Under the pieces are notes generated by a model that saw only the letters and a program-made list of their open reading frames with translations, was not told the origin of the DNA and did not search any database. Below are positions 1 to 8,139 of a stretch of DNA of 64,000 nt, in pieces. Made by a program: the position numbers and the translations under genes. This stretch comes from Mannheimia granulomatis. Its GTDB lineage: Bacteria > Pseudomonadota > Gammaproteobacteria > Enterobacterales > Pasteurellaceae. The DNA is taken from contig NZ_CP016614.1 of assembly GCF_013377255.1 (NCBI RefSeq), forward strand, positions 618,001 to 682,000, in the 5' to 3' direction. How positions within the stretch are numbered: position 1 is the stretch's first letter; every line of letters begins with the position of its first letter.

Positions 1-796
1 TAATGAGCAAGCCCATCATATTTTTTTCCATTTTCACCGCTTGGAAAAATTCGCCTTTTTGTTCACGCCAATCGCTGATTTGGTAGTTTTCTTCCATAAA
101 ATATTGTGGAAGTTCGGTCACTTGGAACGGATCTTGCAGATATAAACGTACGCCTTGAACTTGGTCTTCAGTAATTCTGAGTAAACGTCCTACATCGGCT
201 AAATTCGCAAATAAGGTAAACTCACTCGCCTCTCGATTAGACTGGTAAATGCCTGAAATTTCAAATAACCGTTGTACCGGCACACGTCCTAAAGGAGTAT
301 ATTGGCTATTTTCGGTAATCATTAAACGTAACTTATCGCCTATGCTTAAATTGAGCTTATTTGCCAAACGTGAACCAACTACCACTTTAAATTCGCCGGT
401 TGGTAATAATTGGGAAATATTTTCTGAAACTAATAGTGGATCATCAGTTGAGTGCTCAACACCAATAAGCTGACCGGCATTAATTCCTTCTGAGCTTTGA
501 ATAATGACGTTAGCATGGTTAATAGCAACACTTCCGTTTGCAAATTCAGGGAGGTTCAGCTTTTCATCTTTGCTAAAGTTTCCCTCTTGGGGAGAAATAA
601 TCGCGTGTGGTAAGGTAGAAAGCAGATTGTTTTTCTGCATATTTTCCAAGCCGTTCATTACAGACAATACAATCACCAATGCCATCACCCCCAGCACAAT
701 GCCAAGGCTTGCAAGATTGGTAACTAATCGTCCGAAACGGTCTGCGTTTTTCGATCTAAAATAGCGAAAAGCGATAAAAAAAGGGGTTAAATTCAT
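1..796 (-). CDS. lolC: Lipoprotein-releasing ABC transporter permease LolC (3' part outside window)
   Basis: This is the N-terminal 265 codons of an inner-membrane permease of the LolCDE complex, which extracts outer-membrane lipoproteins and hands them to LolA. The reverse frame is open from an ATG at 796 to the window edge. The N-terminus has the ADRFGR motif, then a first membrane segment containing LGVMALV and the conserved SVMNG. Near the window edge is EKNMMGLL, which matches LolC better than its paralogue LolE. A large periplasmic domain lies between. The gene is downstream of kdsA on the same strand, 64 bases away. The remaining membrane segments lie outside the window. The family call is firm; LolC over LolE rests on remembered motifs. 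Confidence 0.88.
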   Translation of the reverse strand, partial: MNLTPFFIAFRYFRSKNADRFGRLVTNLASLGIVLGVMALVIVLSVMNGLENMQKNNLLSTLPHAIISPQEGNFSKDEKLNLPEFANGSVAINHANVIIQSSEGINAGQLIGVEHSTDDPLLVSENISQLLPTGEFKVVVGSRLANKLNLSIGDKLRLMITENSQYTPLGRVPVQRLFEISGIYQSNREASEFTLFANLADVGRLLRITEDQVQGVRLYLQDPFQVTELPQYFMEENYQISDWREQKGEFFQAVKMEKNMMGLLI

Positions 797-825
797 TGAA
801 TTTCTTATCAAAATAACGAATAAAG

Positions 826-847
826 AGGCGAACACAGCGGTTCGCCT
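826..847 (-). terminator. Hairpin between kdsA and lolC
   Basis: An 8-bp perfect stem (AGGCGAAC/GTTCGCCT, 6-nt loop) lies just after the kdsA stop, followed on the minus strand by CTTTATT. It is a weak intrinsic terminator or processing hairpin; the short T stretch suggests read-through into lolC. Confidence 0.4.
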
Positions 848-860
848 TCATCATCAAGTT

Positions 861-1715
861 TTAGTTAGCGGTATCAATTTCAGCAAAGGATTTGACTAAA
901 TCATCAATCGCTTTCATTTGAGATACAAAGGCTTCTAATTTGGAAAGCGGTAAGGCTGAAGGACCATCACATTTTGCTGAGTTTGGATCCGGGTGAGCTT
1001 CTAAGAAAAGCCCTGCTAAACCAACAGCCATACCTGAACGGGCAAGTTCAGTGACTTGTGAGCGACGACCACCTGAAGCAGCTCCGAACGGATCACGGCA
1101 TTGCAGTGAATGGGTTACATCAAAGATTACTGGGCAACCTTTTGATACTTTTTTCATAATGCCGAAACCTAGCATATCCACCACTAAATTATCGTAACCA
1201 AAGTTGGTACCACGGTCGCAAAGAATCACATTTTCATTGCCACACTCTGCGATTTTTTCCACGATATTCCCCATTTGACCAGGGCTTAAAAATTGCGGTT
1301 TTTTTACATTAATTACCGCACCGGTGCGAGCCATTGCTTCAACCAAATCGGTTTGACGAGCTAAAAATGCGGGAAGCTGAATCACATCGACTACTTCAGC
1401 CACAGGTTTACATTGATAAATTTCGTGTACATCAGTGATGATATTCACTCCAAAAGTCTGTTTTAATTCTTGAAAAATTTTCAACCCTTCTTCCATACCC
1501 GGCCCACGGTAAGAATGGATAGACGAGCGGTTCGCCTTATCAAACGATGCTTTAAACACATAAGGTACGTTCAATTTTTGCGTGACTTCCACATACTGTT
1601 CACACACACGAAGTGCCATATCGCGGCTTTCCAGCACATTCATACCACCAAATAGGGTAAATGCTTTGTTATTCGCCACTTCAATATTACCGACTTTTAC
1701 AATTTTATCTGTCAT
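861..1715 (-). CDS. kdsA: 3-deoxy-8-phosphooctulonate synthase (KDO-8-P synthase)
   Basis: This cytoplasmic enzyme condenses arabinose 5-phosphate with phosphoenolpyruvate to give KDO-8-phosphate, the first committed step toward the KDO of lipopolysaccharide inner core. The 284-residue length equals that of the enterobacterial enzyme. Visible family signatures are FGGMNVLESRD near residue 22, KASFDKANR near 55, TDVHE near 95, and DVTHSLQ and FLEAHPDP in the C-terminal half. The gene sits in the conserved gamma-proteobacterial block prfA-prmC-sirB1-kdsA. The start ATG at 1715 is preceded by AGGACC, and the protein begins directly with the family's usual N-terminus. Confidence 0.97.
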   Translation of the reverse strand: MTDKIVKVGNIEVANNKAFTLFGGMNVLESRDMALRVCEQYVEVTQKLNVPYVFKASFDKANRSSIHSYRGPGMEEGLKIFQELKQTFGVNIITDVHEIYQCKPVAEVVDVIQLPAFLARQTDLVEAMARTGAVINVKKPQFLSPGQMGNIVEKIAECGNENVILCDRGTNFGYDNLVVDMLGFGIMKKVSKGCPVIFDVTHSLQCRDPFGAASGGRRSQVTELARSGMAVGLAGLFLEAHPDPNSAKCDGPSALPLSKLEAFVSQMKAIDDLVKSFAEIDTAN

Positions 1716-1738
1716 AGGGGGTCCTTAATTTTAAGTGT

Positions 1739-1762
1739 CCTAGCACGCTTTAGCGTGCTAGG
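1739..1762. repeat. Palindrome between sirB1-like gene and kdsA
   Basis: An 11-bp perfect inverted repeat (CCTAGCACGCT / AGCGTGCTAGG, 2-nt spacer) fills much of the 54-bp space between two co-directional genes. There is no T-run, so it is more likely a dispersed palindromic element or an mRNA-processing hairpin than a terminator. The flanking TCCTAG resembles the units near 49.5 kb. Confidence 0.6.
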
Positions 1763-1769
1763 GGTAAAG

Positions 1770-2636
1770 TTAATGCACCAAACTTTTTTGGCTTTTGCGT
1801 TCCAAGCCTTGCACTTCCATTTTCAGCAATTCTGTAGATGGATCTTCAGGACATTGGTCGATAAAATAATTAATATCTTCTAAGGCTGCTTGGTAGCAAT
1901 CCATACTTGCTAACACCATACCTCGATCACGAATCTCGTATGGATCCTCCGGGCTAAAGGCTAGGCGGTATTCAATTAAGCGTAGCGTTTCTTCGTATTT
2001 TCCTTCTCGGGTGAGTGCCATTTTAAACACGGTTTCGATGCGTTCTAATAACTCGGTCATATTCGCTCGTTTTAAAAGATCGGGAGTGACTTCAGAGCCA
2101 AAGCCTAATTCGCCCTCTAGCCATTTATTTAGCATTTCAATTGTTAAAAATTCGCCGTTCCAAGGGTTGATAAAACGAACTTTGGTTGCTCCGTTCGGTT
2201 GACGGATTTCAGCTCGTAAAATCAGCTGGGTTGGGAAATTTACCGGATAGAGTGGTAAATCTAACACTGAGGCTAAATAAAGCACAATTGAACCCAGTGA
2301 CACAGGCATTCCACGTTTTTTGCGGATTACTTGATTTAACAATAAATTTTCCGTATGGAAATAATCTTCATAATAGCAGCTGAAGCCCCACTCTTGATAA
2401 ACTAAAGTCAGAAGTTGATTAATACGCTCTTCATCTGTTTCGCCATTGACATTATAACGAGCTTTTTTTACTAAGGCAGACATCTGCCCAAACACTTGCT
2501 GCTCGCGTACATTACTATCAATAAGTGTAGTGAGTCGCAAAATTTCACGATAAAGATATTTTTTTAATTCCACTTCACTAATCGTAATTTTTGGTTCTTC
2601 CAGCTCTCTTAATAATTCTTGAATAATATCGTCCAT
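1770..2636 (-). CDS. SirB1-family transglutaminase-like/TPR protein
   Basis: A 288-residue protein of the SirB1/YchA family. The N-terminal two-thirds is a transglutaminase-like fold (GMPVSLGSIVLYLA near residues 107-122, then NFPTQLILR). The C-terminus looks TPR-like (EGKYEETLRLIEYRLAFSPEDPYEIRDRG and following). In E. coli the homologue lies between prmC and kdsA, exactly as here, but its biochemical role is unknown. The stop lies 54 bases before kdsA, and the start is 10 bases after the prmC fusion gene, so all three are probably co-transcribed. The family call rests on context and the GMPVSLG motif. Confidence 0.88.
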   Translation of the reverse strand: MDDIIQELLRELEEPKITISEVELKKYLYREILRLTTLIDSNVREQQVFGQMSALVKKARYNVNGETDEERINQLLTLVYQEWGFSCYYEDYFHTENLLLNQVIRKKRGMPVSLGSIVLYLASVLDLPLYPVNFPTQLILRAEIRQPNGATKVRFINPWNGEFLTIEMLNKWLEGELGFGSEVTPDLLKRANMTELLERIETVFKMALTREGKYEETLRLIEYRLAFSPEDPYEIRDRGMVLASMDCYQAALEDINYFIDQCPEDPSTELLKMEVQGLERKSQKSLVH

Positions 2637-2646
2637 TTCCTGCCTT

Positions 2647-3897
2647 TTATTCTTTTAAAACTGCTTTAGTCACTCTGTCATTACCGCCATAATCTTGTAA
2701 TGTTTCAAGGGCTTCCCACAGGGTTAAATTAAATAAATTTCGTACCATTTCAGCTTGTTGCCAACCATGTTCCAACATTAATGCCCCTTGTGGCTTTAAG
2801 TGAAGCGGTGCATTTTCGATAATTTTTTGCAAATCGCTCAAGCCATTGTTATCGGCAACTAATGCGGTTAAAGGTTCAAAACGCACATCGCCAACTGTTA
2901 AATTTTCATCATTTTCATCAATATAGGGTGGATTCGACAAAATCAAGTCAAACTGCTGATTTTTAATCGCAGAAAACCAATCACTCTGTAAAAATCGGAC
3001 ATTATCAAAGCCAAGAGTTTGGCGATTTTCTTCCGCAAGTTTGACCGCCTCAGGCTGAAAATCCACACCGATAATATCGGCTTTATCGCCTAACTCGCTC
3101 GCCATTGCCAACGCAATTGCCCCTGTGCCGGTGCCTAAATCTAAAATTTGCAAGTTTTTTTGTTTTTCTAACCGCTTGTGAGCCCAATCTAATGCTAATT
3201 CCACCAAACGCTCGGTATCAGGTCGGGGAATAAGTGTTGCGGAGGACACTTTCAACGGCAACGACCAAAATTCCCGTTCGCCCAAAATATACGCCATTGG
3301 TTCACCGTTTGCACGTCTTGCTAAGTATTCGGCAAGTTGTTTTAGCTCATTTTCGGTTAAGATAGTTTCGCTAAACGCAAAAATTGCTGATTTTGTGCGT
3401 TTTGTAACCGCTTGTAGGAGCAAATTTGCATCGAATTTGGCATCTAAAAAAGGGTTGTTTTCGGCATTTTCAAGCAATGTTTGTTCAGCAAAGGTGAGCC
3501 ATTCTGCGTAAGTTTTGGGGAAAATATTTACTGCATAAAACCGTTCACAAACTACTTCAAAGTGTTCATCAATCTCCTTGTCAAGTTCCCCTTTAAAAAA
3601 ATCGCGGTGGGCAATTTTCCAAGATTGATAGTCGCCTTCTCCTTCGGCAAGGGCAAACTCTTCTGTGACTTCATTAAAGCGTTCAATGAAGACTTCCTCC
3701 AGTTGAATACACACGACAGCTTGATTTTGGCTGTCTAATACAATGTGTTTTTCACCTTTTTGTGGAAGCGGTTGATTTTCTAACGCATAAAAGCAATAAC
3801 CTGAACAAGTTGCAGTCTTTCTACCCGCAACCACGAGATTGGCTAAGGTATTAGGTTTTATGCCAAATTGCCATTGATAAGAGAAATTAGGTTCCAT
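2647..3897 (-). CDS. prmC: ASCH domain fused to release-factor glutamine methyltransferase PrmC
   Basis: The C-terminal part (about residues 128-416) is PrmC/HemK, the SAM-dependent enzyme that methylates the GGQ glutamine of release factors RF1 and RF2. It has motif I DLGTGTGAIALA near residue 251 and the catalytic NPPYI near 321. The first 125 residues are a complete ASCH domain: GRKTATCSGY at 25-34, then IVLDSQNQAVVCIQLEEV, and a FAEGEG-like loop ending VVCERF. PrmC of E. coli is 277 residues and has no such extension. The reading frame is continuous through the join at FYAVNIFPKTYAEW. The substrate prfA is two genes upstream on the same strand. The ASCH role is unknown; related domains act on RNA or modified nucleosides. 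Confidence 0.93.
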   Translation of the reverse strand: MEPNFSYQWQFGIKPNTLANLVVAGRKTATCSGYCFYALENQPLPQKGEKHIVLDSQNQAVVCIQLEEVFIERFNEVTEEFALAEGEGDYQSWKIAHRDFFKGELDKEIDEHFEVVCERFYAVNIFPKTYAEWLTFAEQTLLENAENNPFLDAKFDANLLLQAVTKRTKSAIFAFSETILTENELKQLAEYLARRANGEPMAYILGEREFWSLPLKVSSATLIPRPDTERLVELALDWAHKRLEKQKNLQILDLGTGTGAIALAMASELGDKADIIGVDFQPEAVKLAEENRQTLGFDNVRFLQSDWFSAIKNQQFDLILSNPPYIDENDENLTVGDVRFEPLTALVADNNGLSDLQKIIENAPLHLKPQGALMLEHGWQQAEMVRNLFNLTLWEALETLQDYGGNDRVTKAVLKE

Positions 3898-3945
3898 ATT
3901 AATATATGCTAAAAAATCGATCTATTCTCAATTTAGAATAGTAAA

Positions 3946-4479
3946 TTATAAAACCCCTACACAATTCCCTGAACGTACAGTTTCAGCAACTTTCTGTTCG
4001 ATGCTAAATGCTTTGGTCGTAAAGTTACTTACGGCAAGGCTTACTTTGGTTTTTCCTGCTTTTTTTGTTTGTTGGTTTAATGCATCAAAATATTGTTGCT
4101 CTAAACTTTGTAACTCTTGGTTTGCTTGTAAATTAGCTTGAACTTCATCCGCGTGAGCACGAGAAACTTTGCTTTGGGTAAAGTTATAAGTTAAGGTGTT
4201 ATCTGCAAATTTCCAGCTGCCTGAACGCTCAAGAGCATAGTTAAAGATTGGGTTTTCAGCAGGGAGCGTTACATTTCCAAGATAGTTCGCTTTGCCATCT
4301 TTGCCTAATTTCACTTTATTGGTTGTTGCCGCAACGCCATTCATCGCACATTCCCACTCTCCAACAAAATGCTCGGTAGTTGGTGTAATGACTTCGTTTT
4401 TTACCGCAGGGCTTGAGTTAATAAAGCTGTTACAAGCAGCAAGTAGAGTAGTCGTTATGGCTAATAATATTTTTTTCAT
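3946..4479 (-). CDS. Putative lipoprotein, unknown function
   Basis: A 177-residue protein with a lipoprotein signal: two lysines, a hydrophobic stretch and the lipobox LLAAC with Cys near residue 16. I chose the ATG at 4479 because AGAGG stands at good spacing before it and it places the signal peptide at the N-terminus. An upstream GTG at 4506 would add nine residues. The mature part carries VGEWECAMNG and later GNVTLP and SGSWKFADNTLTYNFTQSKV, suggesting a small beta-rich domain, with a paired Cys near the C-terminus. It lies between prfA and prmC. I do not recognise the family. Confidence 0.8.
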   Translation of the reverse strand: MKKILLAITTTLLAACNSFINSSPAVKNEVITPTTEHFVGEWECAMNGVAATTNKVKLGKDGKANYLGNVTLPAENPIFNYALERSGSWKFADNTLTYNFTQSKVSRAHADEVQANLQANQELQSLEQQYFDALNQQTKKAGKTKVSLAVSNFTTKAFSIEQKVAETVRSGNCVGVL

Positions 4480-4504
4480 ATTGAAATTCCTCTTTATGTA
4501 GTCC

Positions 4505-4551
4505 ACAAGCGGTCAAATTTTACAAAAATTATGCAAAATCTGACCGCTTGT
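4505..4551. terminator. Inverted USS pair forming a hairpin between prfA and the lipoprotein gene
   Basis: ACAAGCGGTCA at 4505-4515 pairs perfectly with TGACCGCTTGT at 4541-4551, and the inner bases extend the pairing in part (AAATTTT / CAAAATC). Inverted uptake signals commonly serve as stem-loops between genes in this family. No long T-run follows, so attenuation or mRNA processing is as likely as full termination. Confidence 0.65.
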
Positions 4552-4554
4552 AAT

Positions 4555-5637
4555 TTAATTTTGATCCGACAATGCTGCTAACTGATCTGCTTGATATTCA
4601 GTAATAATCGGCTGGATTAATTCATCAATTTTACCGTTCATTACTTCATCTAAACGGTAAACCGTCAGGTTGATACGGTGGTCGGTTACACGTCCTTGCG
4701 GATAGTTATAGGTGCGGATTTTATCCGAGCGGTCGCCCGAGCCGAGTAAGTTACGGCGGGTGTCAGCCTGTTCTGCCGCTTGGCGTTCTTGTTCCACTTG
4801 CACGATGCGAGAAGCAAGCACTGCCATCGCCTTAGCTTTATTTTTGTGTTGCGAACGTTCGTCTTGGCACTCCACCACAATTCCGGTTGGAATATGGGTA
4901 ATACGCACAGCAGAGTCAGTGGTATTAACGTGCTGACCGCCTGCACCCGATGAGCGGTAAGTATCAATACGCAGATCAGACGGATTAATTTCCGGCATTT
5001 CGCTTTCCGGCAGTTCCGGCATTACCGCAACCGTACAGGCTGAGGTGTGAATACGCCCTTGTGATTCGGTTTTCGGCACACGTTGCACACGATGACCGCC
5101 CGATTCAAATTTAAGCTGTCCGTAAACACCTTCGCCGCTGATTTTGACGATAATCTCTTTGTATCCGCCTTGTTCGCTTTCGTTTGCGGACATTTCCTCA
5201 ATTCTCCAGCGTTTACTTTCAGCATAGCGGCTGTACATACGATATAAATCGCCAGCAAAAATTCCCGCTTCATCGCCACCTGTACCGGCACGGATTTCTA
5301 AGAAGGCATTGTATTCATCGTTCGGATCTTTCGGCAGCAATAAAATTTGTAAATGTTGTTCAAGGTTCTCAATTTCAGCTTTGTTTTCAGCAATTTCTTC
5401 CGCTGCCATATCTTTCATATCTGGATCATCAAGCAGTAATTGAGCTTCTTCGATATCGTTATTGAGTTTTTTCCAGCGATTGAAAGTGCCGACCACTTCT
5501 TCTAATTGGGAATATTCTTTGGAATAGGCACGGAATTTTTCTTGATCGGCAATGACCGACGCATCACCTAAAAGTGCCTGTAATTCTTCGTGGCGTTCAC
5601 TTAAACTTTCTAATTTATTAATGATGGAATCTTTCAT
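4555..5637 (-). CDS. prfA: Peptide chain release factor 1
   Basis: RF1 reads UAA and UAG stop codons in the ribosomal A site and triggers peptide release. The 360-residue length is that of E. coli RF1. The peptidyl-transferase motif GGQ is in SSGAGGQHVN near residues 231-240. The domain before it carries FEIRAGTGGDEA-type sequence (FLEIRAGTGGDEAG), and the codon-recognition region is upstream of the GGQ. The substrate glutamine is methylated by PrmC, encoded just downstream on the same strand. The ATG at 5637 has no overlapping upstream gene. Confidence 0.98.
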   Translation of the reverse strand: MKDSIINKLESLSERHEELQALLGDASVIADQEKFRAYSKEYSQLEEVVGTFNRWKKLNNDIEEAQLLLDDPDMKDMAAEEIAENKAEIENLEQHLQILLLPKDPNDEYNAFLEIRAGTGGDEAGIFAGDLYRMYSRYAESKRWRIEEMSANESEQGGYKEIIVKISGEGVYGQLKFESGGHRVQRVPKTESQGRIHTSACTVAVMPELPESEMPEINPSDLRIDTYRSSGAGGQHVNTTDSAVRITHIPTGIVVECQDERSQHKNKAKAMAVLASRIVQVEQERQAAEQADTRRNLLGSGDRSDKIRTYNYPQGRVTDHRINLTVYRLDEVMNGKIDELIQPIITEYQADQLAALSDQN

Positions 5638-5716
5638 TTTTTAAAGCTGTTCTCGTTTGTTTTGAAATAAGGTAAATAACCGCAGATTATAGCGGATTTT
5701 CGGCTGAAAATCTTGT

Positions 5717-6289
5717 TTAATTCGCCAGCCAATTTTGCAAAATTTGAAGCCCATATTCGGTGATAAAGGATTCAGGGTGGAATTGCACACCATAAATCGG
5801 CAAATTCCGATGTTTGAACGCCATCAACACATTTTGGTCGCAAACAGCGGTGGCAACAAGCGGTGTATTTTCCAAAGAATTTTGCAAAATGCCCCAAGAA
5901 TGGTACAAGCCCACCTGAAATTGGGCGGGTAAGCCGTTGAAAATCGGGTTCTGCTCAATTTGGCTTAAGGTGCGTTGTTGCCCGTGTCGGACATTTTGCA
6001 GGTTATACAAAGTGCCACCAAAAAATTCGCAAATTGTTTGATGCCCCAAGCACACGCCTAAAATAGACTTGCTTTGATGATAGCGTTCCAACATCGTAAA
6101 GGTTTTTGGGTAAGCCCTCGGTACGTCAGGACCGGGCGAAATCAAAATATGGCTGAATTGTTCCACTTCGTCTAGGTTTAGCTCTTCCACCAATACCACT
6201 TTGGTTGGAATATGGATTTTGCGAAGTAAATCCACCAAGTTGAATGTAAAAGAGTCGTGATTGTCGATGATAAGTAATTTTTTGTTCAT
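5717..6289 (-). CDS. pabA: Aminodeoxychorismate synthase, glutamine amidotransferase component
   Basis: A 190-residue class I glutamine amidotransferase that supplies ammonia to PabB for making 4-amino-4-deoxychorismate, precursor of the folate building block p-aminobenzoate. The N-terminal LLIIDNHDSFTFNLVDLL, oxyanion-region SPGP, nucleophile Cys in GVCLGHQ near residue 79 and HPES near 170 are all present, giving a full Cys-His-Glu triad. pabB and pabC lie 1.9 kb away on the other strand. TrpG is the alternative, but pabB/pabC nearby and no trp genes favour PabA. Confidence 0.85.
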   Translation of the reverse strand: MNKKLLIIDNHDSFTFNLVDLLRKIHIPTKVVLVEELNLDEVEQFSHILISPGPDVPRAYPKTFTMLERYHQSKSILGVCLGHQTICEFFGGTLYNLQNVRHGQQRTLSQIEQNPIFNGLPAQFQVGLYHSWGILQNSLENTPLVATAVCDQNVLMAFKHRNLPIYGVQFHPESFITEYGLQILQNWLAN

Positions 6290-6310
6290 TTTGTTTTATG
6301 TAATTTTTTT

Positions 6311-6355
6311 CAAATCTCCCCTAGCCCCTCTTTGTCTAAAGAGGGGGACTAGATC
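6311..6355. repeat. Dispersed palindromic repeat (CCCCTCTTT family), one copy
   Basis: The stretch CAAATCTCCCCTAGCCCC followed by TCTTTGTCTAAAGAGGGGGACTAGATC closely matches the left end of the element at 39652-39816. It contains its own internal palindrome (CCCCTCTTT / AAAGAGGGG). It lies in the pabA-rmuC gap. A GCGAGATTTGA remnant near 6425 may be the other end of a decayed copy. Confidence 0.65.
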
Positions 6356-6434
6356 GCTATAAATATTTAACCCATCTTTCTTCTATCACTAAATAGCCAG
6401 ATAAAGCTTATTTACTAGATGAGGCGAGATTTGA

Positions 6435-8054
6435 CTATTCTTCCAATAATTCCCTAGACACCATTTCTAGTTTTATCGTGTCTGCTTCGTTTTCCAACAA
6501 TTCCACCTGCGGCATTATTTGGCTGGCTTTACTGGAAAGATGTTGAAAACGTTCCACTTTGCCGATTAAGCCTTGTCGCCCAACGAGTGAGGTAACTGTT
6601 TGATTATATTGATTATTGGCTGTGTTCAGCGTATTGCCTAATTTCGCTAAACGATCGGCCACCGCACACACTTGGTTATAAATTTCACCCGCTTTTTCGC
6701 TGATTTCCCGAGCTTCCGTATTCCCTCTCTCAATTCGCCATAAGTTCGCCACAGTGCGTAAAATCGGCATTAGCGTGGTGTAGGAAACCAAAATCACGTT
6801 GCGTTCGTAGCCAAAGTTAAAGAGTTGCGGATCGTGTTTCATCGCTTCAATATATGCCGGCTCAATCGGCACAAACATCAGCACAAAATCAGGGCTTTTT
6901 ACACCTAACAGGGCACTATAATTTTTCTTGGAAAGTCCCTCGATATGATTTCTCAATGAACGGCAATGTTCGTCTAACGCTTGGGAAATTGCAAAATTTT
7001 CTTCGGATCTGACCGCTTGATCGTACGCCACTAACGACACTTTGCTGTCAATAATCAGATGTTTTTGGTCGGGTAGATGTACGACAAAATCGGGGGCGAA
7101 ACGTCGCCCTTCTTCATCTCGAAAACTCTCTTGTGCCTGATAATGCTCACCTGCCAATAAGCCGGCGGATTGCAACGCACTTTCCAGTTGCACTTCACCC
7201 CAGTTGCCGGCAATTTTATTGTTACCTTTTAAGGCGGTGGCAAGGTTTTGTGCCTCTTCTGACATCGATACGCCAATTTGCAGCACACGTTTGATTTCTG
7301 CCTCTAAATTCGCCGAGCCTTTGAGCGATTCACTATGCACCTCATTCACTCGTTTTTGAAAGCCTTCAATTTGTTCTTTAAACGGCTTGAGTAGGGCTTC
7401 AAGCGAGCTTTGATTGGTTTCGCTAAATCGCTTACTTTTTTCGTCCAAAATTTGTTGTGCCAAATTTTGGAATTCTATATTCAGCTGTTGTTTAACTTCC
7501 ACAAAATTGCGTTGTTGCTGCTCAAAATTCGCCTGTTTTTCGCATAAAGTGGTGCGTAATTCGGTCAGCTCGTTTTGTACCTCGTTTAATCGCCCAAATA
7601 ACGACTGATTTTCCTGCTCTTTATGAGAAAGCGAACTTTGGCTAAATTGCAATTGTTCTTCCAAACTTTCGGCTTTCGCTTGTGCCGAACCAATGCGTTC
7701 TTTCAGTTCATTAATATAGCGTTCCAGCTGGTTTTCTTGTTGCTCGGCAAGCTCGATTTTTTGTTGAAAACGTTGTAGCTGAGCATCTCTTTCACTCAAG
7801 CGTTCGCTTACGGCTTCATATTTCGTTTGTTGTTGTACCGCCCACTGTTCCAGCTGATGTTTTTCTTGGGCTAAAACCTCATACTTTTGTTGAATTTGCT
7901 CGGATTTTGCGGTGATTATGTCGAGATCTTGGTTTAATTCATAAGCATCTCGCTGATAACGTGATTTCAAGAAAAATAGATAAATCCCTATTATCACGCA
8001 AATTGCAAGAGCGATATAAAGCCAAATTTCATCAATATTAAGTGATGTGTTCAT
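6435..8054 (-). CDS. rmuC: DNA recombination protein RmuC homologue
   Basis: RmuC limits inversions at short inverted repeats and carries a restriction-endonuclease-like fold. This 539-residue protein has one N-terminal membrane anchor (YIALAICVIIGIYLFF, about residues 11-26), a long coiled coil rich in Q/E to about residue 210, then the conserved core with GNWGEVQLE, FAPDFVVHLPD, LIIDSKVSL and FVPIEPAY. I chose the ATG at 8054 over one at 8165: the longer form would overlap the divergent pabB gene and push the anchor away from the N-terminus. AAGG precedes the chosen start. Confidence 0.92.
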   Translation of the reverse strand: MNTSLNIDEIWLYIALAICVIIGIYLFFLKSRYQRDAYELNQDLDIITAKSEQIQQKYEVLAQEKHQLEQWAVQQQTKYEAVSERLSERDAQLQRFQQKIELAEQQENQLERYINELKERIGSAQAKAESLEEQLQFSQSSLSHKEQENQSLFGRLNEVQNELTELRTTLCEKQANFEQQQRNFVEVKQQLNIEFQNLAQQILDEKSKRFSETNQSSLEALLKPFKEQIEGFQKRVNEVHSESLKGSANLEAEIKRVLQIGVSMSEEAQNLATALKGNNKIAGNWGEVQLESALQSAGLLAGEHYQAQESFRDEEGRRFAPDFVVHLPDQKHLIIDSKVSLVAYDQAVRSEENFAISQALDEHCRSLRNHIEGLSKKNYSALLGVKSPDFVLMFVPIEPAYIEAMKHDPQLFNFGYERNVILVSYTTLMPILRTVANLWRIERGNTEAREISEKAGEIYNQVCAVADRLAKLGNTLNTANNQYNQTVTSLVGRQGLIGKVERFQHLSSKASQIMPQVELLENEADTIKLEMVSRELLEE

Positions 8055-8139
8055 CGGTAAAACCTTTTTCAAAAAATGCTTTTCAAAACTATTACTTTGC
8101 ATTATAACAGAGCTTTCCAATATTAAGCATTTCAGTTTT

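Noticed and set aside
249..764. Two plus-strand ORFs of 74 and 86 residues
   Set aside because: They are antisense to lolC, whose reverse frame is fully open and has clear family motifs.
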